Source: Microcyclospora pomicola
Taxonomy: Eukaryota > Ascomycota > Dothideomycetes > Capnodiales
Direction: 5' to 3'
Length of the DNA: 64,000 nucleotides
Assembly (NCBI GenBank): GCA_002786065.1
Contig: NHNY01000001.1
Coordinates: 1,116,001-1,180,000 of the forward strand
Shown here one piece after another: positions 10,791-25,906 of the stretch. The notes below the pieces were generated by a model that saw only the letters and a program-made list of their open reading frames with translations, had not been told where the DNA came from and did no database searches. Each line of letters begins with the position of its first letter. Within the stretch, counting starts at the first letter, position 1. The position numbers and the translations under genes are program-made.

Positions 10791-11085
10791 GATTGCTTGT
10801 CCACGTGCCAGAGCACCTTGTTGTGACTCGACTTGGCGATACTTCTGGTACAAGTGCAGCGACGAAGTTTGATTCGTGAAATATCGAAAACACTGAACAG
10901 TTGGTTGTCGCTTGTAGTGGATCGAGCTTCATGCAACTTTCAGTCTGCTACGCGTGAAGCTGGAGTCGGCGCCGGCGAAACTTCGGGCTTGGCGTCGCAC
11001 TCGAACTTCTCAAATCCTGTCTATGGGTTCGACTTCAAGTGAGGGTTAGATCACGACAGCCACCATTACGACTACCACCGACACA
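10791..11085. promoter_or_regulatory. Shared promoter region of SmB (left) and RPL11 (right)
   Basis: Only 295 bp separate the two divergent start codons, so promoters and 5' UTRs of a spliceosome core gene and a ribosomal protein gene must overlap or abut. I see no clear TATA box and cannot name a factor site. Confidence 0.5.
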
Positions 11086-11814
11086 ATGGTGAGTTCTCGA
11101 GACTCACGACACCGCGACATTGCGTGTCGTGCCCATCACAACGAGGAAAATGCTAAACATGCCTAGGCGTCCGAACAGCAAAATGACAAGAGCTCCAACC
11201 CGATGCGCGAGCTCCGCATCCAAAAACTCGTCCTCAACATCTCCGTTGGCGAATCTGGAGACAGATTGACAAGAGCAGCCAAGGTGCTCGAACAACTCAG
11301 CGGTCAAACCCCAGTGTACAGTACGTTGCGAACTTCCGATAAGGTGGAATTGAAGGGCGAACAGGGACTAATGTGGCACAACAGGCAAGGCCCGCTACAC
11401 TGTCCGCACTTTCGGTATCCGTCGTAACGAGAAGATCGCTGTTCACGTCACTGTCCGTGGACCAAAGGCAGAGGAGATCCTCGAGCGTGGTCTCAAGGTC
11501 AAGGAATACGAATTGAGGAAGCGCAACTTCTCCAAGACTGGCAACTTCGGCTTCGGCATTTCTGAGCACATCGATCTTGGTATCAAGTACGACCCGGCGA
11601 TCGGTATCTACGGCATGGACTTCTACTGCATCATGTAAGTAATCTTCTGAGGGCCCGAGTTGACAGCACGTGCTGACTGTACTACAGGTCCCGCCCTGGT
11701 GAACGTGTTGCCAAGCGCAGACGCTGCCAGACCCGTGTTGGAGCCTCCCACCGCATCGACCAAAGCGAGACTGTCAAGTGGTACAAGAACAGATTCGAGG
11801 GCATTGTGAGGTAA
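11086..11814 (+). CDS. RPL11: 60S ribosomal protein L11 (uL5)
   Basis: Four-exon model: 11086-11088, 11167-11320, 11385-11634, 11688-11814. The sum is 534 nt, 177 aa, the expected size. The sequence [58 protein letters not shown] and [17 protein letters not shown] is unmistakable uL5, which sits in the central protuberance and contacts 5S rRNA. The first coding exon is only the ATG: donor GTGAGT follows at once, acceptor CCTAG is at 11166, and the protein continues [16 protein letters not shown]. The other introns have GTACGT/GTAAGT donors, with a CTAAT branch at about 11370 in the second. Very early introns are common in fungal ribosomal protein genes. Confidence 0.96.
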
Positions 11815-15246
<3,432 letters not shown>

Positions 15247-16372
15247 ATGCATCGCATCTGAGTCCATCACATTATCGACACGCCCCACTTCCCATCTCCT
15301 TTGTATCCGGATCCTTCGGCGCGACTTAACTTTCTTTTTCGACAACGACGTTCCCTGCGAAGGGATCGCGTGAACGTGCGGCACATTATACCCCGACTCG
15401 GCCCGATGGTCAGCGCGGCCTTTCGCCGCATGCTCTGCACTACAACGACGTAGTGTGAAGGAGCAACAGCAGACGAAATCTGCATAATCATGGTGTGTCA
15501 TTGAGGATGAGCGGTCCAACATTGTACCTTCGAAGCTCCTTGAGACACACTCTGCAGCGCCCTCAGCACATTGCTGCTTCTCGGGCAGGGAATATGCTGC
15601 TCTCACTAGATCTCATTCGCATGGCGTTCATTTAGACTGGAGGACTCGGCTTTTGCTTGTTCTCCCCCCTGTTTTCCATGACAAAAGCGAGCGAACGAGC
15701 GGATTCAGCATTTTCTGCGTATTTGTCCTTGTGGATCAAGCGTCGGCGTCGGGGCTTCTGATCATCATCATCATCACTGCCGCCCAAACACCCTCGGGCG
15801 GAAGTGAAGCGAGACGGATGGGGAGCTGGAGCGGAACATGCATATGGCATTCCCCATCGATCGCTGGATAGAGGACAAGGGCAAGGGCAATCACGAAGGC
15901 GGCATCTGAGCTTTTGGTTGTTTTCGGTTCACCTCGGTTTGCTTCACGACGAGATGAGAACCATACGACAACCATCAAGAGGCTGGCATGCCTTTGAAAC
16001 CATAGATGTGCTCGATAGAAGCTCGTGCGAAGAGCTGGTTTGTAGTTTGTATCACGATTTTAGAAGGTCTTCAGCCCTAGAAACGTATATGTGACGCCAG
16101 GTTGTACGCCATGTAACATGCTACTTGAGCTACCAATGTCGAAGCCTACTTGTGTCCATCAGATCCTCAATCAAGCATGTCGTGTTCGAGATATTTGCCT
16201 GGACGAGTCGTGATCATCCTTGTATCCGAAGGAGTCTACACGGGACTGTTGCAACTTAGCAAACACCGGCATGAGTGCCATTGTCATGTCTAGAGCGGGA
16301 CTAGTCTATCTTACATTGTGTACATACCATCTCATATCTTACAAATGGCCCATGCGAAATTCGTACATGCTA
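15247..16372. other. Convergent intergenic region between DED1 and CYM1
   Basis: About 1.1 kb of 3' flanks. The short frames here show no recognisable product. Nothing else seen. Confidence 0.5.
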
Positions 16373-19300
16373 TCACTTCACATCCGCCACGCCAGGAGCA
16401 GCAGTAGTAGTAGCTGCAGCCATGCCCATGTCGCCCACCTGCCACTCTCCGTCCTTGACCCACGGCTTCTTCTCCCCGAGCATCACAATGCTCGCCTCGC
16501 CTTTCTCGACCCGCGCGGCGAGATCCTCAGCTGCGGCTTGCACGTCCTGCGCGCCAACGTCCAGCAACCACTCGCGCCGCTGCTGCTCCATGGCGTGGTC
16601 GATGCCGGACAGGAAGCGAGACATGCCTTCGCGGTTGACCGAGATGGGGGCGTCAGCTTGCTGGAACACGGACAACTTGGCCTCCTCCATCTCGCGGACG
16701 GTCCATTTCCGCTCGGCGGCCCAGCGAGCGGCGTTGGCGTATATGCCCATGGTGTTGGCGGGGTTCGGGTCGCGGTAGGAGTACATGCCAAATGTCCCGC
16801 TGAGGCCGGAGTTCGCGGCACCGCCGCCGTAAGCGCCGCCTTTCTCGCGGATCTCGTGGTGCAGATGGTTGTGTGTGAGCAGCGGCGCGAGGACGGCGAG
16901 GGCAGCTCCGGACTTGGAGGTGTATGGTACGGTAGGGAGGGAGAGCGCAGTGTATGAGACTTGGTAAGGAAGTGGGAAGATTGTACGTCCAGAAGAAGGG
17001 TAATCTCGAACAGTACTTGCACTTGTGCCGGCGGAAGTGCTGAAGGAAGATGATGATTGCTTGATGGATGTGAGGAAGCGCTGGAGAGCAGCTTCGTTAG
17101 GAGACGAGGCGTCAGCGCCACAGGTCAATGCGACGCGCATGCCTGTCGTGGCCATGTTGGCGATCGTTATAGCCTGGATATCCTTCAGCTGCGAGATGAG
17201 TTTATGCATAGCATCGCTGTTCTCTTCTGTGGATGCCAGGTTCGTGATGAGCTTGAGTTGCGTCAGACCAGACGTCTGTTCTGCTAGCTTGCCTTCGCGT
17301 GTAAGGCCGGCCGCGGCGTATTTGCGTGCGTATCGATGACCAGATTCTGCAATAGCATCAACAGCTCCACTTGCACCAGACTGCAGAAGCTGCTTGATCA
17401 TAGATTGGGCTTTCGCAGAGTCGAAATCTGTCTCAATGATCATAGTCTGCAGCAGTTCGTACATCGCTGGGACATTCCCATCGAAGGCATAGCCACTCAA
17501 GCTGAAGTCCTCTTCAGCCTTGGAAATGTCGCGTGGAGAGGTAGAAGTGTGGTAACCAAAGCTGATGCCACCTGTCTTGAGCTTAATCAGGTCTTCGAGC
17601 TCCTCCATCGATTTATGCTTGGTTCCGATGCGCATCAAGCTGTCGCAGAATAGTGGAACCAGCATACGAAGCTCATCTGGTAAGTCCTTGAATACCGACA
17701 GGGCACGGAAATACGTCAAGCCATTAGTAGCAGTTTCGCGCCACTGAACCTTGGACGTTGTGTCTATCGTACTATCGCGAAGCTCGGTTTTTTCTTGGTC
17801 TCGTGGAATGTCACTGACATGCAAAGTAGGCAAGGATTCTAGATCCTGCGTCTGACCAGCGTCTTGCTCCGCAACAAGCTCCAGTTCGCGCTCGCGGAGA
17901 TGTTTGTAAGCCTCACCTTCGGACGAAAATCCTGCCACGGTTTCGGAGATTTTTGTCTGGAGTCGCTCGGCCTCTTCCGCAACTAGAGCAGCAGCATACT
18001 CTTCTGAAGGTACCATGGTGAATGTTAAAGTATTGTCGGTGGCAGTGTACTTCTTCAACAATCCTTCCAGGTAGCCCCCCTCGGCATAGTCGGACTTGAA
18101 GCGATCAACGACAGCGTTCCATGACAAGCCTTCGAAGGGATCTATACCATTGAACCAGCCTGGGTTCATCCTCTGGATCAGGTTCATGCCGAAGCTTGCA
18201 GTCTTGTGCTTGATGCCAAGCTCTAACTGATGGAGAATTCCATCAACCTTTTGTTTGTCAAATCCCTTGTCAATAGTCTGTTGCAGAGTCGCACATATCG
18301 CTTCTTTGACCTTGGGAACGTTCTCCTTAGTCACACCATTAAGCCCAATGGAGAATATCGCCTGACGGCTTGAATTATCATAGCCTGTGTTGGCCGAGAA
18401 ATCTGTGCCCAAGCCTGCTTCGATGAGGTCGCGGTACATCGGTGACCCGTAGCCATCCATGAGAAGAGAAGAAGCTAGTGATAATGCGAATGACTCGTGA
18501 ATGTTGCCAGTATCCCCGAAGAGCCAGGTGGTCGATGTCTTGTATTGTGCGTCTGGTGGTGTGAGCGGGTCGACCGGACCAGGCACAGTGACGAGCGTGG
18601 GCCCTTGGAGTGTGGCCGGTTGTCTCACATCGTGATCTGTGTCACTTTTGCTGAAACGGCTCAACTGATCGCCGAGCATCTCCAGGTGAGTTTCAACAGG
18701 TTGATCACCATAAGTCATGATCTTGCTGTTACTTGGATGATAGTGCTGGTGGTGAAAGTCACGCAATTGCTCGTAAGTCAGATCTGTCATCCTTTGAGGG
18801 TCACCACCGCTGTTATTGATGGCAGGAAAGATGTGCTCAAGGTATTTGACGTAGAAAAGATACGAGGCGTCAGAGGTCATGCCTTTCATCTCGTTGTATA
18901 CTACGCCCTTGAACACAAGGTCTTTCACTCCATCGGTATCTGAGGATGATTTGGGATTCTCGGGACCTATCCTCCATCCTTCTTGCACAAAATCACTCTT
19001 TTTGAGCAAAGGGTGCAATGTTGCATCGAGATACACGCCCATCAGGTTTTTGAAGTCCTGTGAATTTGTGGTGGCAAAAGGGTACATGGTATAGTGCGAG
19101 CTGGTAAAGGCGTTCATGAAGTTCTGAAGAGATCGCGGAAGCATCTTGAAGAAAGGATCACGAACAGGATACCTACCTCTCCATCAGCCTACGCCCACGT
19201 CCATCACAATGTCCAACGATATGCCCAACCTACTTTTCTGAGCCACAAAGAGTGACATGTTCAAGGATATGAGGAACGCCAGTCGCATCCGGCGGATTCG

Positions 19301-19568
19301 TCTTGAACCCGATACTGAACACATTGTTCTTATCTTCTCGCGCAACATGCAGGTAATCTGCTCCGGTTTGGTCATGCTGGAAATGCAGCACGGATAGCTC
19401 TAGCTCAGGAACATGCTTGCTTCGTTGCAGTGTGAAGCCATGAAGTCGGGATCCCAGCTTAGGGAACGACTCCAGATCTGTGACGGACGCATATTGTCGA
19501 CGAGAATTCGACTGCCGCAGTGCTCGTGTGTATGGTGCAACCAAGCGCGATGTGCGTGCGGACAGCAT
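16373..19568 (-). CDS. CYM1: Mitochondrial presequence protease, M16C family
   Basis: Two exons: 19234-19568 and 16373-19172, joined over a 61-nt intron, giving 1044 aa. The first 30 residues ([20 protein letters not shown]...) are basic and Ser/Arg-rich, a matrix-targeting presequence. The inverted zinc motif HILEH (H100, E103, H104) lies in [17 protein letters not shown], and the splice completes the family block [20 protein letters not shown]. Further M16C blocks are [38 protein letters not shown] and, in the C-terminal half, [14 protein letters not shown]. The enzyme (PreP/Cym1) degrades cleaved targeting peptides and other short peptides inside mitochondria; the two M16 halves enclose the chamber. 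The length is normal for the family (about 990-1040). Confidence 0.96.
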
Positions 19569-20169
19569 CGGAGATATCGAAAATGTTTTCTGTTGGACAG
19601 AACTCCAACTTCCTGTTCTTGTATATCAAGAGGACCAGATACCTCGAGATGGTAGAAGAATGTGATGAAGTATGGTATAGAAAGACATGATGTCTTGCGC
19701 TCGCCTTCGGCCAATCGGCTGTCACGTGCCGTCTTCCGCTCTTCCTTCTGCTGTACCAGAGGCGATATCACAACGACCAGGATCCCCCCACGATCTCCCT
19801 GGTCACCGTGACGAATACGACCATCATCATCACTAATTACCAGAGATTCATAGCGGAAAAGCCTAGCCTCACCTACGCATATCAACATCGCCTCTCCTGG
19901 AAGCTGATACCGAGCTTAAAGACTTCTTCACCTCCGCCGATTAGACTCCTCGACTTCATTACATCACGCAAGCCTCGAACACTCGGATCGCGGGAGAGTC
20001 GACATACGTGAATCGTCTCCCGCCGTGCGAGGTACCAATGCCCGGAGGCGAATCCTGCCCGTATCAGTGTTCGTGGCTCCGCCTTTCCGATATCTAGTGA
20101 CTACCGGCGGTCACTTTAACAGCGCGGTAGAAACAGCCTCGGAGGCACCAGACTACCTCTGGTCACACA
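19569..20169. other. Divergent promoter region of CYM1 and the taxilin-like gene
   Basis: 601 bp between the two start codons. Short frames only, with no recognisable product. Confidence 0.5.
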
Positions 20170-21755
20170 ATGGCAGCTGTGGCGAACCAGCATCAGCAGC
20201 CAATCCCTGCGAACCATGCGCGCAACTCACCGGCTTCCATCGATTATACCCGTGAAGCGTCTGTGTCAAGCGATTCCATCGCCGCACCACCGCCACCACC
20301 ATCCTCCACAATCGGCTCTTCCAAGGCCAAAGGCAAAAACAAAAAAGCTGGGACTAGCGCAAGTGGTGCTGACGATGCACGACAAGCGCTATTATCCAAG
20401 ATTTCTCAACTCGAAGCGTCCTCGACCGAGAATGCCCATGAAGCGGCTGAAATTGAAGCTGAGGTGAAGAAGGCGAATCGCGATCTCTCTCAGCTTCTCA
20501 ATACTCTGGAACCTCACAATAGTAAGTTGGATATCGTGCAGCGGAAGTACAGCGAATTGCTTGGAGAGATGAAGCGGGTGGAACGTGAACATGTGAAGGC
20601 CAAGAAGCGAGGGGATCAGCTACAGAAGGAGAAGGAAGAGATTGGGAAAGAACGCACGCGCGAGCGGGGGTTGAAGGAGAAACTAGAGAAGCTCAGCCGA
20701 GAGTTGACAAGAGAGAACAAGAAGCTCAAAGAGGACTTGCGCGATCTCAAGGAAAGCTCGGCAGACCGCAATGATGAGCTGCACAGGAAGCTGGAGAGCT
20801 TAGTTGAAGATGTGGAGGAAGTGGTCCTAGATCGACGATCTCCAGAACGACAAACGGCCGAGCTTGAACAAGATCAGATGTTTCGAGAGAAGTTCACATC
20901 CTTTCTTCATCAATATGAGCTACGAGAATTGCAGTTCCAGTCCTTACTACGGACCAAAGAGCTCGAGATAGCCTATCAGATTGCTCGGCACGACCGACTG
21001 AAGAAGGCTCAGGAGTCGGAACTTAGCAAATCTCACCAGCTCACACGGCAAGTGAGTACTTTCAGCCAAACAGAGAATGAGCTCAGAGGTCAGCTGAACG
21101 TGTATGTTGAGAAGTTCAAGCAGGTACGTTGTCTTACCCACCAACACCTTCCATCACTTTTTACCTCCCTCGCAACTGCTATCACTCGGTTGTCAGTCTG
21201 GTAACTGACTGACCCCCAAAGCAGGTAGAAGACACTCTCAACAACAGCAACGATCTATTTCTGACCTTCCGCAAGGAGATGGAAGAAATGAGCAAGAAGA
21301 CCAAACGGCTAGAAAAGGAAAACCTCAACTTGACTCGGAAGCAAGAAGCTACGAACAAGAACATCTTCCAGATGGCCGAAGAACGAACAACGACTCAACA
21401 CGCCATCGATCGCCTGAACAGGGAAAACGAGAAACTCAAGAAGCTTTGCAGGGCGATGCAAACGGGTGGCTACGGGGCTGCTGGGGGAGTCGCACATCCA
21501 CACGTTGATCCTGGCGCCGGGTTCGATGAAGGATTGGAAGGAGAGACCGAAAGTGAGTACGAAGATGAGGAGTACGACGAAGACGATGATGGCGAGTACG
21601 ATGACGATACCGAAGAGGAAGGGATCGAGGTTCGTCCGCCACAACCGCGAACATATGGTCCCCCGCCTCCGCCGCCTCCGCAGGATCTACCGAATGGTCG
21701 AGCAAAGACACCACATATCAACGGCACTCCTGTGGTGAATGGGACTAAACATTGA
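20170..21755 (+). CDS. Taxilin-like (myosin-like) coiled-coil protein
   Basis: Two exons: 20170-21123 and 21225-21755, 494 aa. Residues about 1-70 are low-complexity with Pro and Lys/Ala runs. From about 75 to 420 the chain is an almost continuous coiled coil with blocks typical of the taxilin family: EPHNSKLDIVQRKYSELLGE, LCRELQ-like KLSRELTRENKKLKED, FTSFLHQYELRELQFQSLLR, and VYVEKFKQ joined by splicing to VEDTLNNSNDLFLTFRKEME. The C-terminus is strongly acidic (about 420-455) and then has a poly-Pro stretch. Animal taxilins bind syntaxins and affect vesicle traffic; the fungal members are less studied, so the role here is inferred. The intron (101 nt) has GTACGT and GCAG ends and keeps phase 0. 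Confidence 0.88.
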
Positions 21756-22588
21756 TTCTGCGTGCCGCCCTTTTGTGATAGATCTTGCTTTGATTTGCAA
21801 AGCGTCCGTCGCTTACTCAGTGAGAAAAGACAAGGCAACGCAAACTGTACTATTCTCTTCGCATATCCCTCATACTATCATTGCACATGGAAGACATTGT
21901 CGATCCGGCCATTGCATTGTGTGACGACTCTTCCCCTTTGTCTCACGTGACCAAAAGATCACCTCAGAGATTGACTTCACATGCTTCTTCTCTTCCCATT
22001 CCCTCATCAACACGCGCTGCAGAACAGATTACACGCCCACTCCGCAGACTACCGTCACAGGTTCCTTCCACTGCAGTGAGGTCACAAAGCGAGAGTCGCA
22101 GGACTTTCAGAAGCGCAAGAGCAAAACGTCGTCGTCGTCGACTTTCCTACTCGATATCAGACCCTTGTGAACCCCCGGACTTCGCTCTGTGTGGGTTGAG
22201 GATTGATGGAAGGTAGATTGAAGACCCGACTGCCTCGAGCTCTTTCAGACCTGCTTGTTTCCTAAAGGTTCATGGACGGCGGACTAAAGCTCTGAGGACA
22301 TGATGTGAAGGTTAGACCTGACTGCGAATCTTATAGCGAACGTCAGAATGTAAGGGAGTCAGACATTTAAGCGTGATCGTCAGTTGTAGTGTCTACCAAG
22401 GAAGTCGCTAGAAGCAGGTACCCAGGATAACATGCATGTCTCCCAAGACGTCTCTTCGGCCGGCGCTATCAGCCTTTCCCCAATGACCACGAAGTCGTAG
22501 GCTGGTATGAGCTATGGTCGTAACCCTGCACACCTCTTTATGTCCCGCCCTCGCATTGACCGACTGCCTAGGTAGAAGACCGTCTCCA
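21756..22588. other. Convergent intergenic region
   Basis: About 0.8 kb between the taxilin-like gene and the next minus-strand gene. A 111-aa frame at 21881-22216 is Ser/Arg-rich and unlike any family I know; I do not call it a gene. Confidence 0.45.
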
Positions 22589-23602
22589 TCACATGCACCC
22601 AGATGAAGCCAATTCAGCCACACGCAACAGACGTAATTTCTCCTCCCACTCCAGCTTCCTCTGCTCCATTTCGGCTCTGGCCACCTTGAATTTCGCGGCT
22701 GCATGCTTCATCTGGTACTCAAGCACCGCAATTTCTGCTTCATCGGATTGTGCAGGCATCACGGCTCGTGGCAGATTCGAGCTACTGTGTCCACGGTCCA
22801 TGACGGCAAGGAAACTACTCTGCCTCCAGGCTTGGAGCCTGATATCATCCTCTTCATCATCGTCTTCGATCACAATGATATCGTTCTCGTCGCTGTCATC
22901 TATAATCTCGATGACATCGTCCTCTTCATCGTCGTCGTCGTCGTCTTCAATCGCAGTAATATAGTCTTCGTCGCTGTCATCTTCGATTTCGATGACCTCG
23001 ACGTTCTTTTCAGTACTCTGCTCGTAGTCAACATCGCGGTTGGCGGTATGTTGGCCTTGAAATGGGAAGAAAGCTCGGTGCTGTTGAACAGCACTTCCAC
23101 GCTCAGCCTCCTCATGGCTCTTGTCCACCATGCGTAACTTATAGATGCCACATTTCGCTGCCGCTGCTTGGTCGCTGGCACCTGGCTCCAAAGCCTCGCC
23201 ATTCCCATCGTCGTGACTTGCCCCAGAAGCGCTATGATCAGCTTGCAGATGGCCCTGCAGAGTTTGTAAAGTCTGCGCGGTGACCTCGACTCTCTGCTCA
23301 TTCGTTCTGCTGAACTGTGTTGTGACTCGCTGCTCTTCCTGCACTATCTCTCTCATGAGTTCTGTTTGATGATTCTTGGCCCTCATACGAGCTTTATGAT
23401 TTGCCTTCCTGGGTTTTTCCAGCATCTTCTGACGCAGGAGAACTGCTTCAGGCTCGCCTGCCTCTGCGAGAGCTTTCAATCGCGCCCTTCGCTCTTTTTG
23501 CTTGATTCTTGTCCTCTCTCGCTTCTGCGATTCCGTTAGAGGTTCTCTCAGGTCGGCGCTGTCAGAGCCTAACGGACTATCTTCTGGATTGCTTGGAGCC
23601 AT
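22589..23602 (-). CDS. Hypothetical acidic protein with candidate SUMO-interaction motifs
   Basis: Single exon, ATG at 23602, 337 aa. Residues 22-80 form a strongly basic region (SQKRERTRIKQKERRARLK, then KPRKANHKARMRAKNHQ), which could bind nucleic acid or act as a nuclear signal. Residues 201-253 contain repeated hydrophobic-acidic units: EVIEIEDDSDED, YITAIEDDDDDDEE, DVIEIIDDSDEN and DIIVIEDDDEE. They match the pattern of SUMO-interaction motifs (V/I core followed by acidic residues and Ser). A final helix (about 280-330) is rich in Lys, Glu and Ala. I do not recognise the family as a whole. A nuclear, SUMO-linked role is inference from motifs only. The acidic repeat is also a codon repeat (GAT/GAC/GAA), so its length may vary between strains. 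Confidence 0.68.
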   Translation of the reverse strand: MAPSNPEDSPLGSDSADLREPLTESQKRERTRIKQKERRARLKALAEAGEPEAVLLRQKMLEKPRKANHKARMRAKNHQTELMREIVQEEQRVTTQFSRTNEQRVEVTAQTLQTLQGHLQADHSASGASHDDGNGEALEPGASDQAAAAKCGIYKLRMVDKSHEEAERGSAVQQHRAFFPFQGQHTANRDVDYEQSTEKNVEVIEIEDDSDEDYITAIEDDDDDDEEDDVIEIIDDSDENDIIVIEDDDEEDDIRLQAWRQSSFLAVMDRGHSSSNLPRAVMPAQSDEAEIAVLEYQMKHAAAKFKVARAEMEQRKLEWEEKLRLLRVAELASSGCM

Positions 23603-23964
23603 GTCTTAGAAAGCAGCGTGGTTGGAATGCAGTCCGCTACATGACCTCAAGGTGTAGCGTGGATGTAGTTGAAGCAGCAACTTCACTTTGGTTTGCAATC
23701 ACATGCATTCCAGTAGCAAAGAGCGATAAATAGCACATGATTGTGCACACCAGGAAGGGCATCTGAAAGCTGCGGATACTGGCCCTGTGGCAAAGCATTA
23801 AAGCCTACTATAGTAACAAGATTATTTAAAGTCAAGCAGAAATCAAAGAAGTGAACAGGTAGCAGCGTCGAACTCACGCATCATTGCATTGTGCTAACAT
23901 TAGACGTCGTAGTGGACAGGGCATCGACAGCTCAAGCCGTAGTTACCAGCTGAATCATTACAGC
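23603..23964. other. Intergenic spacer
   Basis: 362 bp between the acidic protein gene and eIF3m, both on the minus strand. Nothing else seen. Confidence 0.5.
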
Positions 23965-25260
23965 TTATTCTACCTCGATCATGTTTCTTTGCCGCCGGTC
24001 TGGCCTGTAACCCTGACCGCTCCTGACTTCTGGTTGGTTCAATTCCTTCTCCTTTTCTGCCACGAACTCCTCCTTCTGTGCGCGGATAACAGCCAACACG
24101 TTCGTGAGACTGCTGCGCCATGACTCTAGTCTGCTCGCCACTTCACGCCACTGGTTCTCACCGAATGATCGGTATGTGCTGCGGTGAATGAGAAATTCTT
24201 GTTTTTGTTGACTGAGCTTGCCTTCCACCAAGCCAGATCGGATTGAATCGATGACCCACATTTCGACGTCTTCACTTGAAATGTTCAGTGCTTTGGCAAT
24301 CTGGGCATATGGTAGTGTACGGGTCTGCGAGGCATGTGCAGCAAGCGAAGCAAGTGTGAGGAGGCGCATCTTGCGGTCAAGAAGCTCTTCGTCCAGACTG
24401 TTCTCGGAGAAAAAGGAGCCATTAATCTCCTTGAACTCTTGCAGATCATCGTAGTTCTCAGAGCTGAAGAGCTCCAGTAGCTCGTACCAGGTGGCGTCGC
24501 TTTTCCGCAGTGCTTGCACACTGTCAAGCACAGTCAGGTCTTGGAAGTCGAAGTGCTTGTCATCTTGCAATGCGCTCTTGAGTGCGCGGAGAGATAGTTG
24601 CCGAGCTTCAGGTGATGATGCGCTGTCTTGTGTAGTGCGAAGAGCCTTCAGCAGATATGAGTAGCTCTCAGCTGAATCCTTGGCAGCCGCTTCGGAAATC
24701 GCGACATAGAGTTTGCGTGCGTCTTTTGTGTCCAGTTCCCACTCTTCAATCCAGTTATCGACGTTGCGGAGTTGTGGCTGGAGGGTCTCGTAGTTGCCCG
24801 AAGTCTTGATACGCTCGACGATAGCAAGAAGCACGTGATATCTGGATTCATCGTCTGGCTCGATGGTGTTGAAGAGTGTTCCCAGGATGCCAAGGGCAAG
24901 GCCGGCGCCGTTGTAGGGAGAGCTGCTGATAGGCTGAGTGAGGTATCTGCAAATGTGTGGGAGGTATGGATCCGGATCTTCGGATTGCGAGACTAAGTGA
25001 ATGAGGAGATTGTAGGCGGCTGTAAGTTCTCGCTCCGGTGCAGAGTTGAGCACAGAACTAGCGATCACCAACTTCTTAAGCACTGCATCTTTGTCTGTCT
25101 CTTGTGGCCGCTCTGATTTCTCTGAGTCTGCCAAAAAGGGTACAATATCTGCTGCAACGTTGGACCCTTCGCCTTTGAGGTTGTCGAGGTATGCTGCGAG
25201 TTCTTGGGACAGTTCCTCGAAGCCACCCTCCACAAGGGAGAGGTTTGGAATGCCGGGCAT
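23965..25260 (-). CDS. EIF3M: Translation initiation factor eIF3 subunit M
   Basis: Single exon, 431 aa. I chose the ATG at 25260 (MPGIPNLSLVEGGFEELSQELAAY), because the family starts at this point and the frame further upstream has no ATG. The protein shows the eIF3m helical repeats (LTAAYNLLIHLVSQSEDPDPY, YNGAGLALGILGTLFNTI, NWIEEWELDTKDARKLYVAI) and a C-terminal PCI domain with KMRLLTLASLAAHASQ, IAKALNISSEDVEMWVIDSI and SGLVEGKLSQQKQEFLIHRS. The tail is basic and charged (EFVAEKEKELNQPEV). eIF3m is part of the PCI/MPN octamer of eIF3 that loads mRNA on the 40S subunit; it is kept in filamentous fungi but lost in budding yeast, which fits the Pezizomycotina assignment. Confidence 0.95.
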   Translation of the reverse strand: MPGIPNLSLVEGGFEELSQELAAYLDNLKGEGSNVAADIVPFLADSEKSERPQETDKDAVLKKLVIASSVLNSAPERELTAAYNLLIHLVSQSEDPDPYLPHICRYLTQPISSSPYNGAGLALGILGTLFNTIEPDDESRYHVLLAIVERIKTSGNYETLQPQLRNVDNWIEEWELDTKDARKLYVAISEAAAKDSAESYSYLLKALRTTQDSASSPEARQLSLRALKSALQDDKHFDFQDLTVLDSVQALRKSDATWYELLELFSSENYDDLQEFKEINGSFFSENSLDEELLDRKMRLLTLASLAAHASQTRTLPYAQIAKALNISSEDVEMWVIDSIRSGLVEGKLSQQKQEFLIHRSTYRSFGENQWREVASRLESWRSSLTNVLAVIRAQKEEFVAEKEKELNQPEVRSGQGYRPDRRQRNMIEVE

Positions 25261-25906
25261 CGGGGTAACGGTGCCTGATTGATCACTTTCCTGCAAATTG
25301 AGTAGACCGCGACTGGTTTGCAAGAGGTCCGGAAGGTATAACTGTTCTAGCGTTGCTGTGCTAAACAGGAGTTCGTTGATATGTACCCGCGTAAATTCTT
25401 CGAGTGGTTCGTACGTCTCAAGATTCGCGACGTGGGCGGGGCTCCCCGCGTCGTAATCTTGGCACTATCACGTGACCATGACCCTATCCATTCATCGCCT
25501 TACATTGCTTCCTGTGGCCATTCAAGCTCGGCACCAATCACGAACCACAGTCTGGGACATACTTATCGACATCGCAGCAAGTATCGGCTTATGGTGTAAG
25601 ACCGCCATGCTTCATCAATGCTGATTGACTTACGAGCGGACACGCACAGCTCTACAACTGACACAACAGCCCGATGCTTACGTCGGCGTCAGCGATATAA
25701 GCCGCCGACTACATCTTCTTATGGTACTGTGGAATGAAGTCTGTATCGATCCGGAGGATCAACTGGAGGTGACCACTTGCGGATGGAACCGCAGTCTCGT
25801 AAATTCGAGGGATATATAAAAGAATCTATGCCTCCACAATCCCAAAGTTGTAGGCGCTGTGCATAGAGATTCATAAATCTGACCAACGATTCGAAAACTA
25901 CCTATC
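25261..25906. other. Divergent promoter region of eIF3m and the hydrolase gene
   Basis: 646 bp. No gene or repeat seen. Confidence 0.5.

Noticed and set aside
25261-25323. N-terminal extension of eIF3m from a TTG
   Set aside because: The family begins at the MPG...EGGFEEL block; there is no ATG in the extension.
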